A stretch of DNA of 64,000 bases from Eggerthella lenta DSM 2243 (GCF_000024265.1 NC_013204.1:1-64000), one strand, 5' to 3'. Counted from the stretch's first letter, positions 20,306 to 29,338 are shown. Numbers and translations are program-made. The notes: generated by a model not told the origin, from the letters alone.

Positions 20306-21316
20306 ATGGATATCCAAACGCCTCCCTTCCTCGAACTGCACAACGCGGTCGTGCAGCGTGCGGGCGCGCCTATTCTGACGGTCGACTCGTTTCGACTGGA
20401 GGAAAGAGAGCATCTTGCGTTGCTGGGTCCGAACGGGTCGGGAAAGTCGACGTTTGTGATGCTGATCACGCGCGAGGTGGTCCCCTTGCACCGGGAAGTG
20501 CCGCCGGTTCGGTTTCGCGGCAGCGAGCGTGCGACCCTTGCGGACGTGAAGCGGAGCTTGGGCGTCGTCTCGTCGACGATGCAGGATCAGATTTCCGTAC
20601 ATCTGCCTACGGCGGACGTGGTGGCGGGAGGGTTGTACGGAACGCTGGGCGTCCCGGCGCGGGTCGACGCCCGGCACTTGCATGAAGCCCGTGAGCGAGC
20701 TCGTGAGGTTATGGAGCTGCTGGGTGTTGACGAGTTGGCGGCACGCGACATCATGACGCTGTCCACCGGCCAGGCGCGACGAGTGCTCATAGCTCGTGCG
20801 CTCGTGCACGACCCCGACGTTCTTGTGTTCGACGAGCCGTGCACCGGACTTGATCCCGAAGGTATGTATTACGTTCGGTCGAGTATGCGCACGCTTGCAA
20901 AAGCGGGAAAGGGAATCGTGCTGGTCACGCACTATCCCGAGGATATTATCCCCGAGATCAAGCGCGTCGTGCTATTGAAAAACGGTACGGTGTTCGCCGA
21001 CGGGTCGAAAGGCCGGCTCTTGACGGATGGCGTGATGAGCGAGCTGTTCGACGTTCCTTTGCACGTGCAGCGCATGATCGCCGGACGTTCTACGGAGCCG
21101 GCCACGCAAACTTCTCATTCCGCTGCATCCCCCACGACGTCTCCGCGATCAGCCGTACCTCATAGCACGCTTCCGCGATCCGTTGTTGACGCTGCGTCGA
21201 CATCTTCTATACCCTGCGCGTCGAGTGCGAAATCCGCCTCGCCCTGTGTGCAAGCAGACGAAAATTTCGATGATGCTCGTGAAGAGGAATATTTCTCGCT
21301 TGTGAGTGCGTATTAG
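20306..21316 (+). CDS. ABC transporter ATP-binding protein (YlmA-like)
   Basis: A single ABC ATPase domain (about residues 8-250). Walker A is GPNGSGKSTF, the signature is LSTGQARRVLIARAL, Walker B is VLVFDEPCTGLDPEG and the H-loop is LVTHYPEDI. A Ser/Thr/Ala-rich C-terminal tail of about 80 residues has no recognisable fold. No permease gene is adjacent, so it either pairs with a distant partner or has a soluble role. The start is ATG at 20306 after TAGGAGA. The 3' end overlaps the tRNA-Ser promoter. Confidence 0.85.
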   Translation: MDIQTPPFLELHNAVVQRAGAPILTVDSFRLEEREHLALLGPNGSGKSTFVMLITREVVPLHREVPPVRFRGSERATLADVKRSLGVVSSTMQDQISVHLPTADVVAGGLYGTLGVPARVDARHLHEARERAREVMELLGVDELAARDIMTLSTGQARRVLIARALVHDPDVLVFDEPCTGLDPEGMYYVRSSMRTLAKAGKGIVLVTHYPEDIIPEIKRVVLLKNGTVFADGSKGRLLTDGVMSELFDVPLHVQRMIAGRSTEPATQTSHSAASPTTSPRSAVPHSTLPRSVVDAASTSSIPCASSAKSASPCVQADENFDDAREEEYFSLVSAY

Positions 21317-21328
21317 CTGTTGTATACT
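21300..21328 (+). promoter_or_regulatory. tRNA-Ser promoter
   Basis: TTGTGA (21300-21305), a 17-nt spacer and TATACT (21323-21328), overlapping the last codons of the ABC ATPase. Confidence 0.65.
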
Positions 21329-21379
21329 ACGTAGCTGCTGCATGACCGCGCAACGCGCGAGCATGCTCGACCAATAAGC

Positions 21380-21471
<92 letters not shown>

Positions 21472-21528
21472 GATTACTCCCGCGCCCCCGAGGCGCGTTT
21501 CATACGGGGTTTTGCCCCGATCATACGC

Positions 21529-21621
21529 GGAAGGGTGGCAGAGCGGCTGAATGCGGCGGTCTCGAAAACCGTTTCACCGGCGACCCCGGTGACCAGGGTT
21601 CAAATCCCTGCCCTTCCGCCA
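21529..21621 (+). tRNA. tRNA-Ser(CGA)
   Basis: The acceptor GGAAGGG/CCCTTCC closes, the anticodon CGA is at 21563-21565, a long variable arm is present, and CCA is encoded. It is probably co-transcribed with the preceding tRNA-Ser. Confidence 0.96.
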
Positions 21622-21630
21622 GTAAACAGC

Positions 21631-21665
21631 AAACCCTCCCGGCTCCGCCGGGAGGGTTTTTTCTT
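21631..21665 (+). terminator. Terminator of the tRNA-Ser pair
   Basis: AAACCCTCCCGG pairs with CCGGGAGGGTTT across a CTCCG loop, followed by a run of T residues. Confidence 0.9.
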
Positions 21666-21682
21666 AAGCGTCTGCCTGCAGA

Positions 21683-21698
21683 TGTTTCACGTGAAACG
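21683..21698. promoter_or_regulatory. parS site (one mismatch)
   Basis: TGTTTCACGTGAAACG; only the last base differs from the consensus. Confidence 0.82.
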
Positions 21699-21776
21699 GT
21701 TCCGCACAAGCCGTCGGCTCGGCGCGCGATCCCGCCGCCTTCCAACTCCAAGTGGCACAGGATGCCATTTTGCAGG

Positions 21777-23657
21777 TTAGAAGGTCTTTCCCCATGAACG
21801 CCAAAAACGATCAAGCCGCTCGTGCAGATAGTCGTAGTCGACGCCAAGATGGGACAACATTTTCGAATGGCTTATATGCATGTTCTCGTATGCTCCGTTC
21901 AACACGATTCTCATCGCGAATTGCTGATGGTTGATGCCCAGCGAACTCAGCTTTATCCCCGAATCGTCCGGGTTGAAGATCGCACCGCCGAGCGAGCTTC
22001 CCTCGCTGTTGAGGGTGAACTCGATCACATGGCTGAACTCGTGGAAGAACACGGGGGCGAGCGTTTGATTCCCGACTATTTCTTCGAGTTTGACGAGGTA
22101 CGCCCACGCCCTCACAAGCTTCCTCTTCGTGATGTAGTCGGCATGGGAGAAGTGCCTGAACCCCTTCCTTCTCCATGAGGTGACGAATCCGTACAGCGGA
22201 TCGAATCGAAACGGGTTGTTGCGAACGGGCACGACGTCCCGCTGGAAACCGTCTTTCTTGTTCAGCATTCCTAGATTTAAGCGTATCGCCATGCAGCGCC
22301 TGTGGTCGAAGCCCTCTTGAAGTTCGCCAGGCTTCGGGATGCGTATTTCGTTCATGTCGATGAACTGGGCGCTGCTCCCGCCGTCGTTCGTGTTGGAGAG
22401 GAATATCACCAGGTCGATGTTGAGAGGTGTTTTGGTTTTGTGATCGCGCCCCCAAATCTCCAGGTCGTTGAAGATACCGTGCATGACCTCCTCTTGGTCG
22501 AGAGAGGTGGTTTTCTGGTCGTACGTCAGGAAGTAGCCCTCGAACGCGGGAACTTTATTGAGGGCGGTTCCATCGGGAAGCTTTCGAAGCGATTCTTCGG
22601 TGAGCTGCGAGATCGAGATCATGTCGAAGCAAGACGAAAGGGTGTAGAGATACGGATCGGGCGCCGGGTGCTCTCCCTTCGCCGGAATCGGGCGATCGTT
22701 GACGAACCGGGCGGGCTCCACGCCTTCGGGAAGGAAGTTCGTCAAAACGAGGTAGTTGATGGTTCTCTCTTTCATGTATTCGGGGATGAGCGGCTTCGTG
22801 TGCTTGCATCGGACGTTGATCCGTTCGGATTTCTTCGACATCAGCAACAACGTGGCTTCATCCCCCGCGAACGGATGATACTCGGCTTCGGGGGCGGAGA
22901 GGTATGAGCCCCAGGATTCCGTGTCGGTCATCTGGTCGAGGGAAAACGTGGGTTCGATGGTTTTGAAGAGGTCGAAAAAGCTGAGGGGCTTCGAACTTCC
23001 GTCGTCCGCGCACAGAAGTTCGCTCTCGCCCGAGTCGTCAGCCTCTTCCGGCAAGGCGGAGAGATCCGTATCCAGGGTGCCGGCGCAGTCGAAATGGAAC
23101 TGCTGGTTCCATCCGTTGTTCCTCGGGTAGGCGATAAGGGGGCTTCCATCCGCCAGCTGGAAGTTGCACAGATCGACAACCAGCCCGTTTCTCTTAGACA
23201 CGAGATAATACGATCCGTGGCCGGTTGGCTCGAAACGCCAAAGCTGGTGGGTAGCCCCTTCTTCGTATGCGCCTAGCACGATGCGGGCGTATGCGTCGTC
23301 CGATGCGTGCTCGATCTGCAAAACTCCCGACGACCGCTCGTCGATGATCAGATAGCTGTCGTCGTCGAAAGAAACCAGGATAAACGTGGAGCTTTCTTCC
23401 GTCATCGTAGTCAGCACCAGCGGGGTGTCGGACTCGGTTTTGCCGTCCAGCAAGCTGGCGCTCTTCCTGTCTCTTTCGGATCCCTCCGCGTTGACGTGCA
23501 TCGTGTAGCGGATGGGATAGACGATGCATTCGGACGGCAGTGCCAGAGCCATGCGGTCGCTGGCTTGTTCGGGTTCGGCAGTGGAATCCCTACGGCTGTC
23601 GGGGTTCCATCCCGGCTCGTCGCAGTCCATCCAGCGGGGTCTGAATCCTGAGGACAT
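21777..23657 (-). CDS. Ricin-lectin domain protein with HExxH motif
   Basis: The protein has 626 aa and no signal peptide. Residues about 45-200 look like a ricin-type beta-trefoil (HQLWRFEPTGHGSYYLVS, GLVVDLCNFQLADGSPL, WNQQFHFD), a carbohydrate-binding fold. The C-terminal third contains FFHEFSHVIEF, an HExxH zinc-metallopeptidase motif at H539-H543. The middle region is unrecognised. The start is ATG at 23657 with AAAGGAG eight bases upstream; the GTG at 23666 overlaps that site. It lies divergently beside the LamG operon and may belong to the same module. Peptidase activity is inferred from one motif only. Confidence 0.7.
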   Translation of the reverse strand: MSSGFRPRWMDCDEPGWNPDSRRDSTAEPEQASDRMALALPSECIVYPIRYTMHVNAEGSERDRKSASLLDGKTESDTPLVLTTMTEESSTFILVSFDDDSYLIIDERSSGVLQIEHASDDAYARIVLGAYEEGATHQLWRFEPTGHGSYYLVSKRNGLVVDLCNFQLADGSPLIAYPRNNGWNQQFHFDCAGTLDTDLSALPEEADDSGESELLCADDGSSKPLSFFDLFKTIEPTFSLDQMTDTESWGSYLSAPEAEYHPFAGDEATLLLMSKKSERINVRCKHTKPLIPEYMKERTINYLVLTNFLPEGVEPARFVNDRPIPAKGEHPAPDPYLYTLSSCFDMISISQLTEESLRKLPDGTALNKVPAFEGYFLTYDQKTTSLDQEEVMHGIFNDLEIWGRDHKTKTPLNIDLVIFLSNTNDGGSSAQFIDMNEIRIPKPGELQEGFDHRRCMAIRLNLGMLNKKDGFQRDVVPVRNNPFRFDPLYGFVTSWRRKGFRHFSHADYITKRKLVRAWAYLVKLEEIVGNQTLAPVFFHEFSHVIEFTLNSEGSSLGGAIFNPDDSGIKLSSLGINHQQFAMRIVLNGAYENMHISHSKMLSHLGVDYDYLHERLDRFWRSWGKTF

Positions 23658-23666
23658 GGCGATCAC

Positions 23667-24124
23667 TCCTTTTGTCGAGATCTTATTGAGCCGTTCCTTA
23701 ATTTGATGATATCACCGCACATAATTAAGCGGGAGGAAACGAGTATATGGCGATGAAAAGGCTTTCAATGGTTGTTGCCGGCGGGCGTATCACTTCTCTG
23801 CGTCTGCGTGCGGCAGCAGCGCCGGGTTGTAGCTTCCCTCCGGCAGTTTCGTGCGCAGCGCGCCGTCAAGATCAGCCCATCTTGCTGAAATCCCGCAAAG
23901 GATCTCTCTGTGCTCCAAGCGAAACACGGCGAACCGCTTGCGCGCCAGCGAGATCGTTGGCAGGTGACTTCCGATACTGTCGGCCATGCTCAGATTTTTT
24001 AAAGTATTATAGAAAAAATCATATATAGGCGAGAGGAGGCTTCGTATGTCGTTCCTCACTTGACCGTCCAGCATCCGTGCATAGCTTTTCCAATCACACC
24101 CCTCTTTTCAGGAAAGCGAAGATC
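23667..24124. other. Divergent regulatory region with small ORFs
   Basis: 458 bp between the ricin-domain gene and the LamG operon. An AT-rich core (about 23990-24030) has TATTAT (24005-24010) on the plus strand and TATAAT-like sequence on the minus strand. A strong AGAGGAGG at about 24031-24038 precedes a five-codon ORF (ATG 24045, TGA 24060-24062, encoding MSFLT). A 65-codon ORF runs on the minus strand. Confidence 0.5.
23790..23987 (-). CDS. Small hypothetical ORF, possibly a gene remnant
   Basis: 65 codons starting MADSIGSHLPTISLARKRF. A TATAAT-like hexamer lies about 20 bp upstream, but no ribosome-binding site is seen. I do not recognise the protein. It could be a remnant of a longer gene or chance. 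Confidence 0.25.
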   Translation of the reverse strand: MADSIGSHLPTISLARKRFAVFRLEHREILCGISARWADLDGALRTKLPEGSYNPALLPHADAEK

Positions 24125-25105
24125 ATGGCCTATCAAAACAAACTTCTGTTTCGCGACGATACGAACGACGACGGCTCCACTCCCTCGCATGGCGGCACGT
24201 ATCAATCGCCCGATATCATCTCCCACGACCAAATTGCCGACCCGCAAACCGAGCTTTCCGGCTCGTATGCGCGCGACGTGAACCAGCAGGTGTCCAGCGG
24301 AAGCAAGACCAATTTCGTGTACACGCGCGTGAAGAGCCTCGACTCGTCGCCGCAGGAGGGCTACCTCCGCCTGTACCGAGCCGGCGTCAGCTTGTTCATG
24401 ACGCCTAGCGTGTGGCGCGGAAACGCTATGAAAACCCCTGCTGGCGATCCATTCGTCAAGGTCAGCGCAACCAGTAAAGGCGACGTCGCCGTCGGCGTCA
24501 CCCCTTTCGTCCTCGATGCTACGGCAAGCAACCGGTTCTGCCTGGTCGGGATAGCCAACACCGATCGCACGGAAACCGTGCCCGAAGATTTCCGCACGTA
24601 CGACGAATTCGTCGTATGGGTTCACCAGAATCCGGGCGTGTGTGTCCGCAACCTCAACGTTATCGGCACGACGAAAACCAACTATGAGCAGCTCGACGGC
24701 TTGAAGAATCCGGAAGATACACCGCGGCATGCCGCATTCTACCTCACTGCGACTAACGTGCCCGTAGGAACGACGATCGGTATGCAGTGTGAACCAGCGA
24801 AGCTCGAAGCCAGCGTGGTGACCTCATCTGAAACCGAGACGCTTTCGGCGGCCGTGCCTGCCGTGCCGCCGCATTTCGATGGGTTCGTGCGTGTGTGGGC
24901 TGTGCTGCCTCCGTCGGAGCCCTCATGGCCGGACGATGCTCGACTTGATTTGGACTACGGCGTGGAGATGGCTCCATCCATGCAGAGCCACCAATGGGGC
25001 GTCCATCCGCGCGAGGTGCTGTGCGCTGCCGACGCAAGCCTGTTCAACTCGGCGTTTCGCCTGGTGATGGTTGGATCCTGCGGCACTATCTTCAAGTCGG
25101 CGTAA
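24125..25105 (+). CDS. Unrecognised beta-rich protein of the LamG operon
   Basis: 326 aa, no signal peptide or membrane segment. The region about 35-90 (SPDIISHDQ, then TNFVYTRVKSLDSS and GYLRLYRAGVSLFM) resembles the Ig-like/CARDB-like pattern of proteins that carry 'SPDI...NYVYVRVKN...LYWA' blocks. The rest is unassigned, though strand-rich. The start is ATG at 24125 (MAYQNKLLFRDD) with AGGAAAG eight bases upstream; the GTG at 24077 has no site. The next gene starts 9 bp after its stop. A structural or scaffold role is only a guess. Confidence 0.7.
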   Translation: MAYQNKLLFRDDTNDDGSTPSHGGTYQSPDIISHDQIADPQTELSGSYARDVNQQVSSGSKTNFVYTRVKSLDSSPQEGYLRLYRAGVSLFMTPSVWRGNAMKTPAGDPFVKVSATSKGDVAVGVTPFVLDATASNRFCLVGIANTDRTETVPEDFRTYDEFVVWVHQNPGVCVRNLNVIGTTKTNYEQLDGLKNPEDTPRHAAFYLTATNVPVGTTIGMQCEPAKLEASVVTSSETETLSAAVPAVPPHFDGFVRVWAVLPPSEPSWPDDARLDLDYGVEMAPSMQSHQWGVHPREVLCAADASLFNSAFRLVMVGSCGTIFKSA

Positions 25106-25114
25106 GGGGGTCGC

Positions 25115-28100
25115 ATGGAGTACGCAGAGCAGTACATCGCGCTCTGCCTTGGCGGCGCGGGCAGTGCTTCTGCCCCGGCGCCGGGTATCGTGTTGGACGG
25201 AACCGCGCCCTTCACGCTCGATATGATGGTGCGAGGCATTCCGGTGGAAAGCGCCGCATCGGTGCTGCACCAGGAAGGGGCGCTCGACGTCAGGCTGACG
25301 GCGAAGGGGTTTTCCTTCTGGCGCGAGGGGTTTGGCATCTTTTCCACTTCAAGCGACGGCGAAACGTTTCAACAGGGCGAGTGGAACCACCTGTGCATCG
25401 CCTACGAGCCGGGAACGGTGCGCCTGTTCGTCAACGGCGCGCTCGATTGCGTTGTGCAGAAGCCGTGCAAGGGAAGCGCGTGCCCGAAGCCGTTCGTCGT
25501 GGGAGCGGGCGTCAAGGGAGGGGTTCGTCAACTGCGGTTGTTCGACCGCGCGTTCGGCGGGATGGAAGTGCAGGATCTGCTGCTGATGGACTTTGCCGAT
25601 ATCCGGGCGTCCTCCTACGCGGGCTCGCTGGCGGCGTTCTACGACTTCGGATGCAAGGCTCCTGTCGAGCGCGTGTCCGGCTCGACTATCGCGCTGCAGG
25701 GCGATGCGAAGATGCGCGCTCTGTTCCCTTCCGTTCAGCTGCGGGGCAGCGCGTACCTGGCCATCTCCAACGAACCGGGGATTAACCCTGCGGGGCGGCG
25801 CAACGACGCCTATTCCATCCAGGCTTGGATCAGGCTCGAACCGTTCGACGGCCAAGACGCGTATACCGTGTTCGCGAACGGCGACTTGTCGGAGGAGGCG
25901 GGCATGTCGCTGTACGTGGCGCGCGACGAAGCGAGCTGGCGCCTATGCGCGCTGCGGGGCGACGAGGAGCCCATGATTTCGAAGGGGCTCGTGCAACCGC
26001 AGCTTTGGACGAACGTGTGCCTGACGTATGACGGCCTCCAAACCCAATCGTTGTACGTGGACGGCGTACTGGACAGCCAGATTTCCACATGCCTGCCCAT
26101 TTCAGACGTGCTCGAGGAGCCGAAACTTCGCATCGGCGCCGACCTCTCGAACGGAAGCGACAACGGCAAAGACTGTTTCTCGGGCGCCATCTCGCGCGTG
26201 GACGTATGGAACCGCGCGCTCACGGCCGAGGAGGTGAAAAGCTACGCCGCCGAAGAGCCTTCGTTCGACGCGGAAGGGCTGCAGGCATCCTACGATTTGA
26301 GCTTCGCCGACATCAACAACGCCGTGTCCAGCGATCCCATAGGATTGCGCAACGGCGTAGTGGTCGACGACGTCAGACAGGAGGCAGGTACGACTCCGAT
26401 GCCGACTGCATGTCCGCCGAAGCCCGATCCGTTGAGCGACGAGGAGCTGCGGCGTTGCCGAGCCGCGTGCCTGAAGGGGAACGACTCCTCTCCTCTACGC
26501 GTGAGCCGCTTGGAAAAGGATGGGTATGTGTGCTTCGTCGGCCACTACCACGACGGTTCGCAGACCATCGCGTGCGCAAAGGAAGGCTACGACGAATGGA
26601 CGCTGTGGTATATCGAACTCGTTCTGCTGCTGGTGGGCGGCGTGCTCACCGTGCTGGCAGGCGTGAGGATTGCCGGAGGCAATAAGATCACCAACTTCAT
26701 CGTAACGAAGATCATGCCAAACCCGGCGTTTCGCTCGCTGTTCTCGGGGCCGGTGTCCTTCAAAACAATCATCACGTTCTTCTACCTTTTGAAGGCGAAC
26801 GGGTTGCTGACACCGCTTTTGAAGGCCGCAATGAGCGGGCTGCGCTGGTTCAAAGTGGCCTGGTCGATTGCCGTGATGACAACTATGGCTGTAGCTATTT
26901 GCACGGGCATGGGTCTGATCTATTACGCCGCAGCGTTTGCCGACCTGGCCGTCAGCCTGATCGTTCACCTGGCCGACATGCCCGCTTCGGGCACGTTGTT
27001 GCCGTGCGGAGTGAGCGCGTTGTTCTTCGATCACCATGCGGTGACGAGCACTGTTCCGCTGCCTACGGGCGAAGCCGACGCCATCGCGCTGGCTTGGAAC
27101 GGGACCCAGCTCGTGTCCAAGCCCGAGTGGGATAGCAGCAAAAGCGACCCGTGCGCCTACTGCATCGAGGCGGTCAAGGGAAAGAAGATCACGATCAAGG
27201 CGAACCTCACGTGCTCCGACCCTTCATTGGCTTCCGTGAAAGTGCGTGCCGTCGACAAGAGCCGATCGACGTTGCTCGGCGATTCCGACGAGATCGCGGT
27301 GACGTTCAGATACGGGCGGGCCTCGGGCGCGACTTTGGCGTTTCCTCGTCACGCGCTGGCAAACAAGGGCGTGGGCAAGCACGAGCTGCAGCTGGAGTGG
27401 CAGTGCTACTATCAGGGCGGATGGAAGAAGATGTCCACTACGAAGCATGTAATGTATACGTTGCTGTCGTACCCGAACGAGCCGTGGCTCAGCCGCAACG
27501 GATCCTCCCAGTATCCGTGGGTTTCGCTGCTCGAAAAGGCCTGCTCTTGGGCGTCGGGGAAGAAGACGCCCGCCGAAGCGGCGGGCACGATCGAGCGAAA
27601 GGTGAACGAAGGGCTGGGCCTCGAATACGATACGTCGGGATGGGGGCGATCCTACTACTGCACGAACACGGGCTACTTCCTGTTGGGCAATTTCTTGAGG
27701 CAAACCTCTTCTCTGGTCAACTGCACGGACTGCGCGATCATCGTGACCACGTTCGCCAACGCGTTGGGCTGCGACTTGCACGAAGCGCGCATGGAGGATC
27801 CTTCGCCGAGCAACAAGCAGCAATTCACGTTCTTGAAGGTGAAATCGATCGGCAAGAAGGTCTGGCAAGATGGCAGGTTCACCTATCATGAAGTGGCCGT
27901 ATCCAGGAAAGCGGCGACGACGAACAATCAAGACCGTGCGGTGTACGACGCATGTTGCACGCTCAACGGGTCTGATACGCCCTCTTCGGCGAGCAAGCGA
28001 GATCCTGTGCTGTCGAACGGCATGAACTTCTCCGACTTCGACGATACCGAGCCTATCCCGCGTACGATCACGGCGCGATCCTCCTATCGGGAGCATTTTG

Positions 28101-28177
28101 CAACGAACGACGCGGCGGGTGTTGGAAGGTGTGCCTACGTTTGGTCGAGTGAGACCCGTCGTCCGGCTATGCCGTAA
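25115..28177 (+). CDS. Double-LamG membrane protein with transglutaminase-like C-terminus
   Basis: 1020 aa without a signal peptide. Two LamG/concanavalin-like domains occupy about 1-200 and 208-420 (FQQGEWNHLCIAYEPGTVRL, LWTNVCLTYDGLQTQSLYVD, FSGAISRVDVWNRALTAEEV). Hydrophobic segments follow at about 493-515 and 580-620. The C-terminal region holds VNCTDCAIIVTTFANALGCDL (C870/C873), TYHEVAV (H925) and VYDACC (D945). Order and spacing suit a transglutaminase/papain-like Cys-His-Asp triad. The combination suggests a membrane-associated enzyme with two glycan- or protein-binding modules. ATG 25115 follows AAGGGGG. The enzymatic call is an inference from motif order. Confidence 0.7.
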   Translation: MEYAEQYIALCLGGAGSASAPAPGIVLDGTAPFTLDMMVRGIPVESAASVLHQEGALDVRLTAKGFSFWREGFGIFSTSSDGETFQQGEWNHLCIAYEPGTVRLFVNGALDCVVQKPCKGSACPKPFVVGAGVKGGVRQLRLFDRAFGGMEVQDLLLMDFADIRASSYAGSLAAFYDFGCKAPVERVSGSTIALQGDAKMRALFPSVQLRGSAYLAISNEPGINPAGRRNDAYSIQAWIRLEPFDGQDAYTVFANGDLSEEAGMSLYVARDEASWRLCALRGDEEPMISKGLVQPQLWTNVCLTYDGLQTQSLYVDGVLDSQISTCLPISDVLEEPKLRIGADLSNGSDNGKDCFSGAISRVDVWNRALTAEEVKSYAAEEPSFDAEGLQASYDLSFADINNAVSSDPIGLRNGVVVDDVRQEAGTTPMPTACPPKPDPLSDEELRRCRAACLKGNDSSPLRVSRLEKDGYVCFVGHYHDGSQTIACAKEGYDEWTLWYIELVLLLVGGVLTVLAGVRIAGGNKITNFIVTKIMPNPAFRSLFSGPVSFKTIITFFYLLKANGLLTPLLKAAMSGLRWFKVAWSIAVMTTMAVAICTGMGLIYYAAAFADLAVSLIVHLADMPASGTLLPCGVSALFFDHHAVTSTVPLPTGEADAIALAWNGTQLVSKPEWDSSKSDPCAYCIEAVKGKKITIKANLTCSDPSLASVKVRAVDKSRSTLLGDSDEIAVTFRYGRASGATLAFPRHALANKGVGKHELQLEWQCYYQGGWKKMSTTKHVMYTLLSYPNEPWLSRNGSSQYPWVSLLEKACSWASGKKTPAEAAGTIERKVNEGLGLEYDTSGWGRSYYCTNTGYFLLGNFLRQTSSLVNCTDCAIIVTTFANALGCDLHEARMEDPSPSNKQQFTFLKVKSIGKKVWQDGRFTYHEVAVSRKAATTNNQDRAVYDACCTLNGSDTPSSASKRDPVLSNGMNFSDFDDTEPIPRTITARSSYREHFATNDAAGVGRCAYVWSSETRRPAMP

Positions 28178-28190
28178 GGAAGGATGGATC

Positions 28191-28646
28191 ATGGACGTAA
28201 ACGCTCTTTCCCAGCTGTACGGATCTGATCGCTGGCCGCGCCGCGCGGAGCTCGACGGCCGCTGCGAGCGGTTCGTCATACCGGATGCCTTGTTTGATGG
28301 AGCGGGGTTTCGCCTCGTATGGCGCGACGCGTTGCCCGGCGCGCGCCATTCGTACCGCAGCTTCTACCATCGCGACGACGACTGCCGCCTGATGGTTGAT
28401 GTCTTCGCTGCTTCCTCGTTCGACGACGCGAAGCGGGAGCTGCTGGCCGGTTTCCACAATTGCACCTCTCTGGTGCCGCCCTCGGTTGTGCCCCAGCTCG
28501 GCGACGTCTCCTATGGGAATCGAGCCGCCCAGCAGTTCGTGCGCGGAAATCTGTTGGTTAGCGTGGCGAATGCAGGCACCGTGGAGGTCGACGTCCGACC
28601 GTTCGCCGTCGCCCTCGACGAGAAGGTGTCGGATTGTTTGCATTGA
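28191..28646 (+). CDS. Small unrecognised partner protein of the LamG operon
   Basis: 151 aa, soluble, starting MDVNALSQLYGS. The C-terminal half (LGDVSYGN, then FVRGNLLVSVANAG and VRPFAVALDEKV) resembles a loose family pattern seen in bacterial proteins with 'GD..y...RgN..v.v...ia..ld'. It starts 13 bp after the 1020-aa gene, with AAGGAAGG upstream, and is clearly in the same operon. It could be a cognate chaperone, inhibitor or immunity-like protein. Nothing in the sequence decides between these. Confidence 0.65.
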   Translation: MDVNALSQLYGSDRWPRRAELDGRCERFVIPDALFDGAGFRLVWRDALPGARHSYRSFYHRDDDCRLMVDVFAASSFDDAKRELLAGFHNCTSLVPPSVVPQLGDVSYGNRAAQQFVRGNLLVSVANAGTVEVDVRPFAVALDEKVSDCLH

Positions 28647-28649
28647 TAC

Positions 28650-28708
28650 TTATTCATGAATAATATAATTAAGTGTATTTACCTCGAAAGATAATTATTC
28701 AATGAATA
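28650..28708. promoter_or_regulatory. Two related palindromes upstream of the marR-type gene
   Basis: TTATTCATGAATAA (28650-28663) and TATTCAATGAATA (28696-28708) share half-site TATTCA. They lie in a very AT-rich 144-bp gap that also holds TATAAT (28664-28669) and TATAGT (28745-28750). They are likely operators for the regulator encoded downstream. Confidence 0.6.
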
Positions 28709-28790
28709 TTTTTGGATAATCTTTTTATGCTGTGCGTGAGGTTCTATAGTTGCCCCGTAAGAGACGAATACGAAGAGAGAAGGACCCTCC

Positions 28791-29261
28791 ATGAACCAGG
28801 CATCCCAGACCCTCGCGCAGCTCAAGAAGGCCAGCAAGCTCGTCCGCCTCGCCTTTCACAAGAACGGCCCGAAAAGCTACAAGCGCGGCCAGGGCGCGCT
28901 GCTGAACGCCCTCGTCGACAACGACGGCACCACTCAGCGCGAGCTGGTGAAGATTCTCGGTCTCAACCGCAGCGAGCTCAAGGATATCGTGAAGAAGGCC
29001 GAGCGCAACGGCTACGTCACCATCGAGGACGCCGAAGGCGAGCGTACCTACGCCGTGAAGCTCACCGACGAGGGTCGCGAGGTCGCTCAAAAGCGCGTCG
29101 CCGCGAACGACAAGACGGCTGACGACATCATCGGATGCCTGTCCGAGGAGGAGATCGCCCAGCTGAACGCCATCACCGAGAAGCTCATCCTCTCGATGAA
29201 GGACAAGGGCATCAACGGCAAGAAGAAGGGTCGCAAAGCCCACGAGTGCTGCTGCCGCTAA
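28791..29261 (+). CDS. MarR-family transcriptional regulator
   Basis: 156 aa with a central winged helix: QGALLNALVDNDGTTQRELVKIL, recognition helix region NRSELKDIVKKAERNGYV, wing EGERTYAVKLTDEG. The N- and C-terminal helices fit MarR-type dimerisation. The tail is Lys-rich and ends in HECCCR, a Cys cluster that could bind metal or sense redox state. Two palindromes in its upstream region suggest autoregulation. It may also control the LamG operon just upstream, whose 3' end faces its promoter. Confidence 0.85.
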   Translation: MNQASQTLAQLKKASKLVRLAFHKNGPKSYKRGQGALLNALVDNDGTTQRELVKILGLNRSELKDIVKKAERNGYVTIEDAEGERTYAVKLTDEGREVAQKRVAANDKTADDIIGCLSEEEIAQLNAITEKLILSMKDKGINGKKKGRKAHECCCR

Positions 29262-29304
29262 ATATCGCAGACGGGTTTAACCGCCGCGCATATGCGCCAT
29301 CGTC

Positions 29305-29338
29305 CGAGCCCCCGGCTTCTCCCGAAGCCGGGGGCTCG
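29305..29338 (+). terminator. Terminator-type hairpin after the marR-type gene
   Basis: CGAGCCCCCGGCTTC and GAAGCCGGGGGCTCG pair over a TCCC loop. The stem is very stable, with a weak T-tract. Confidence 0.75.
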
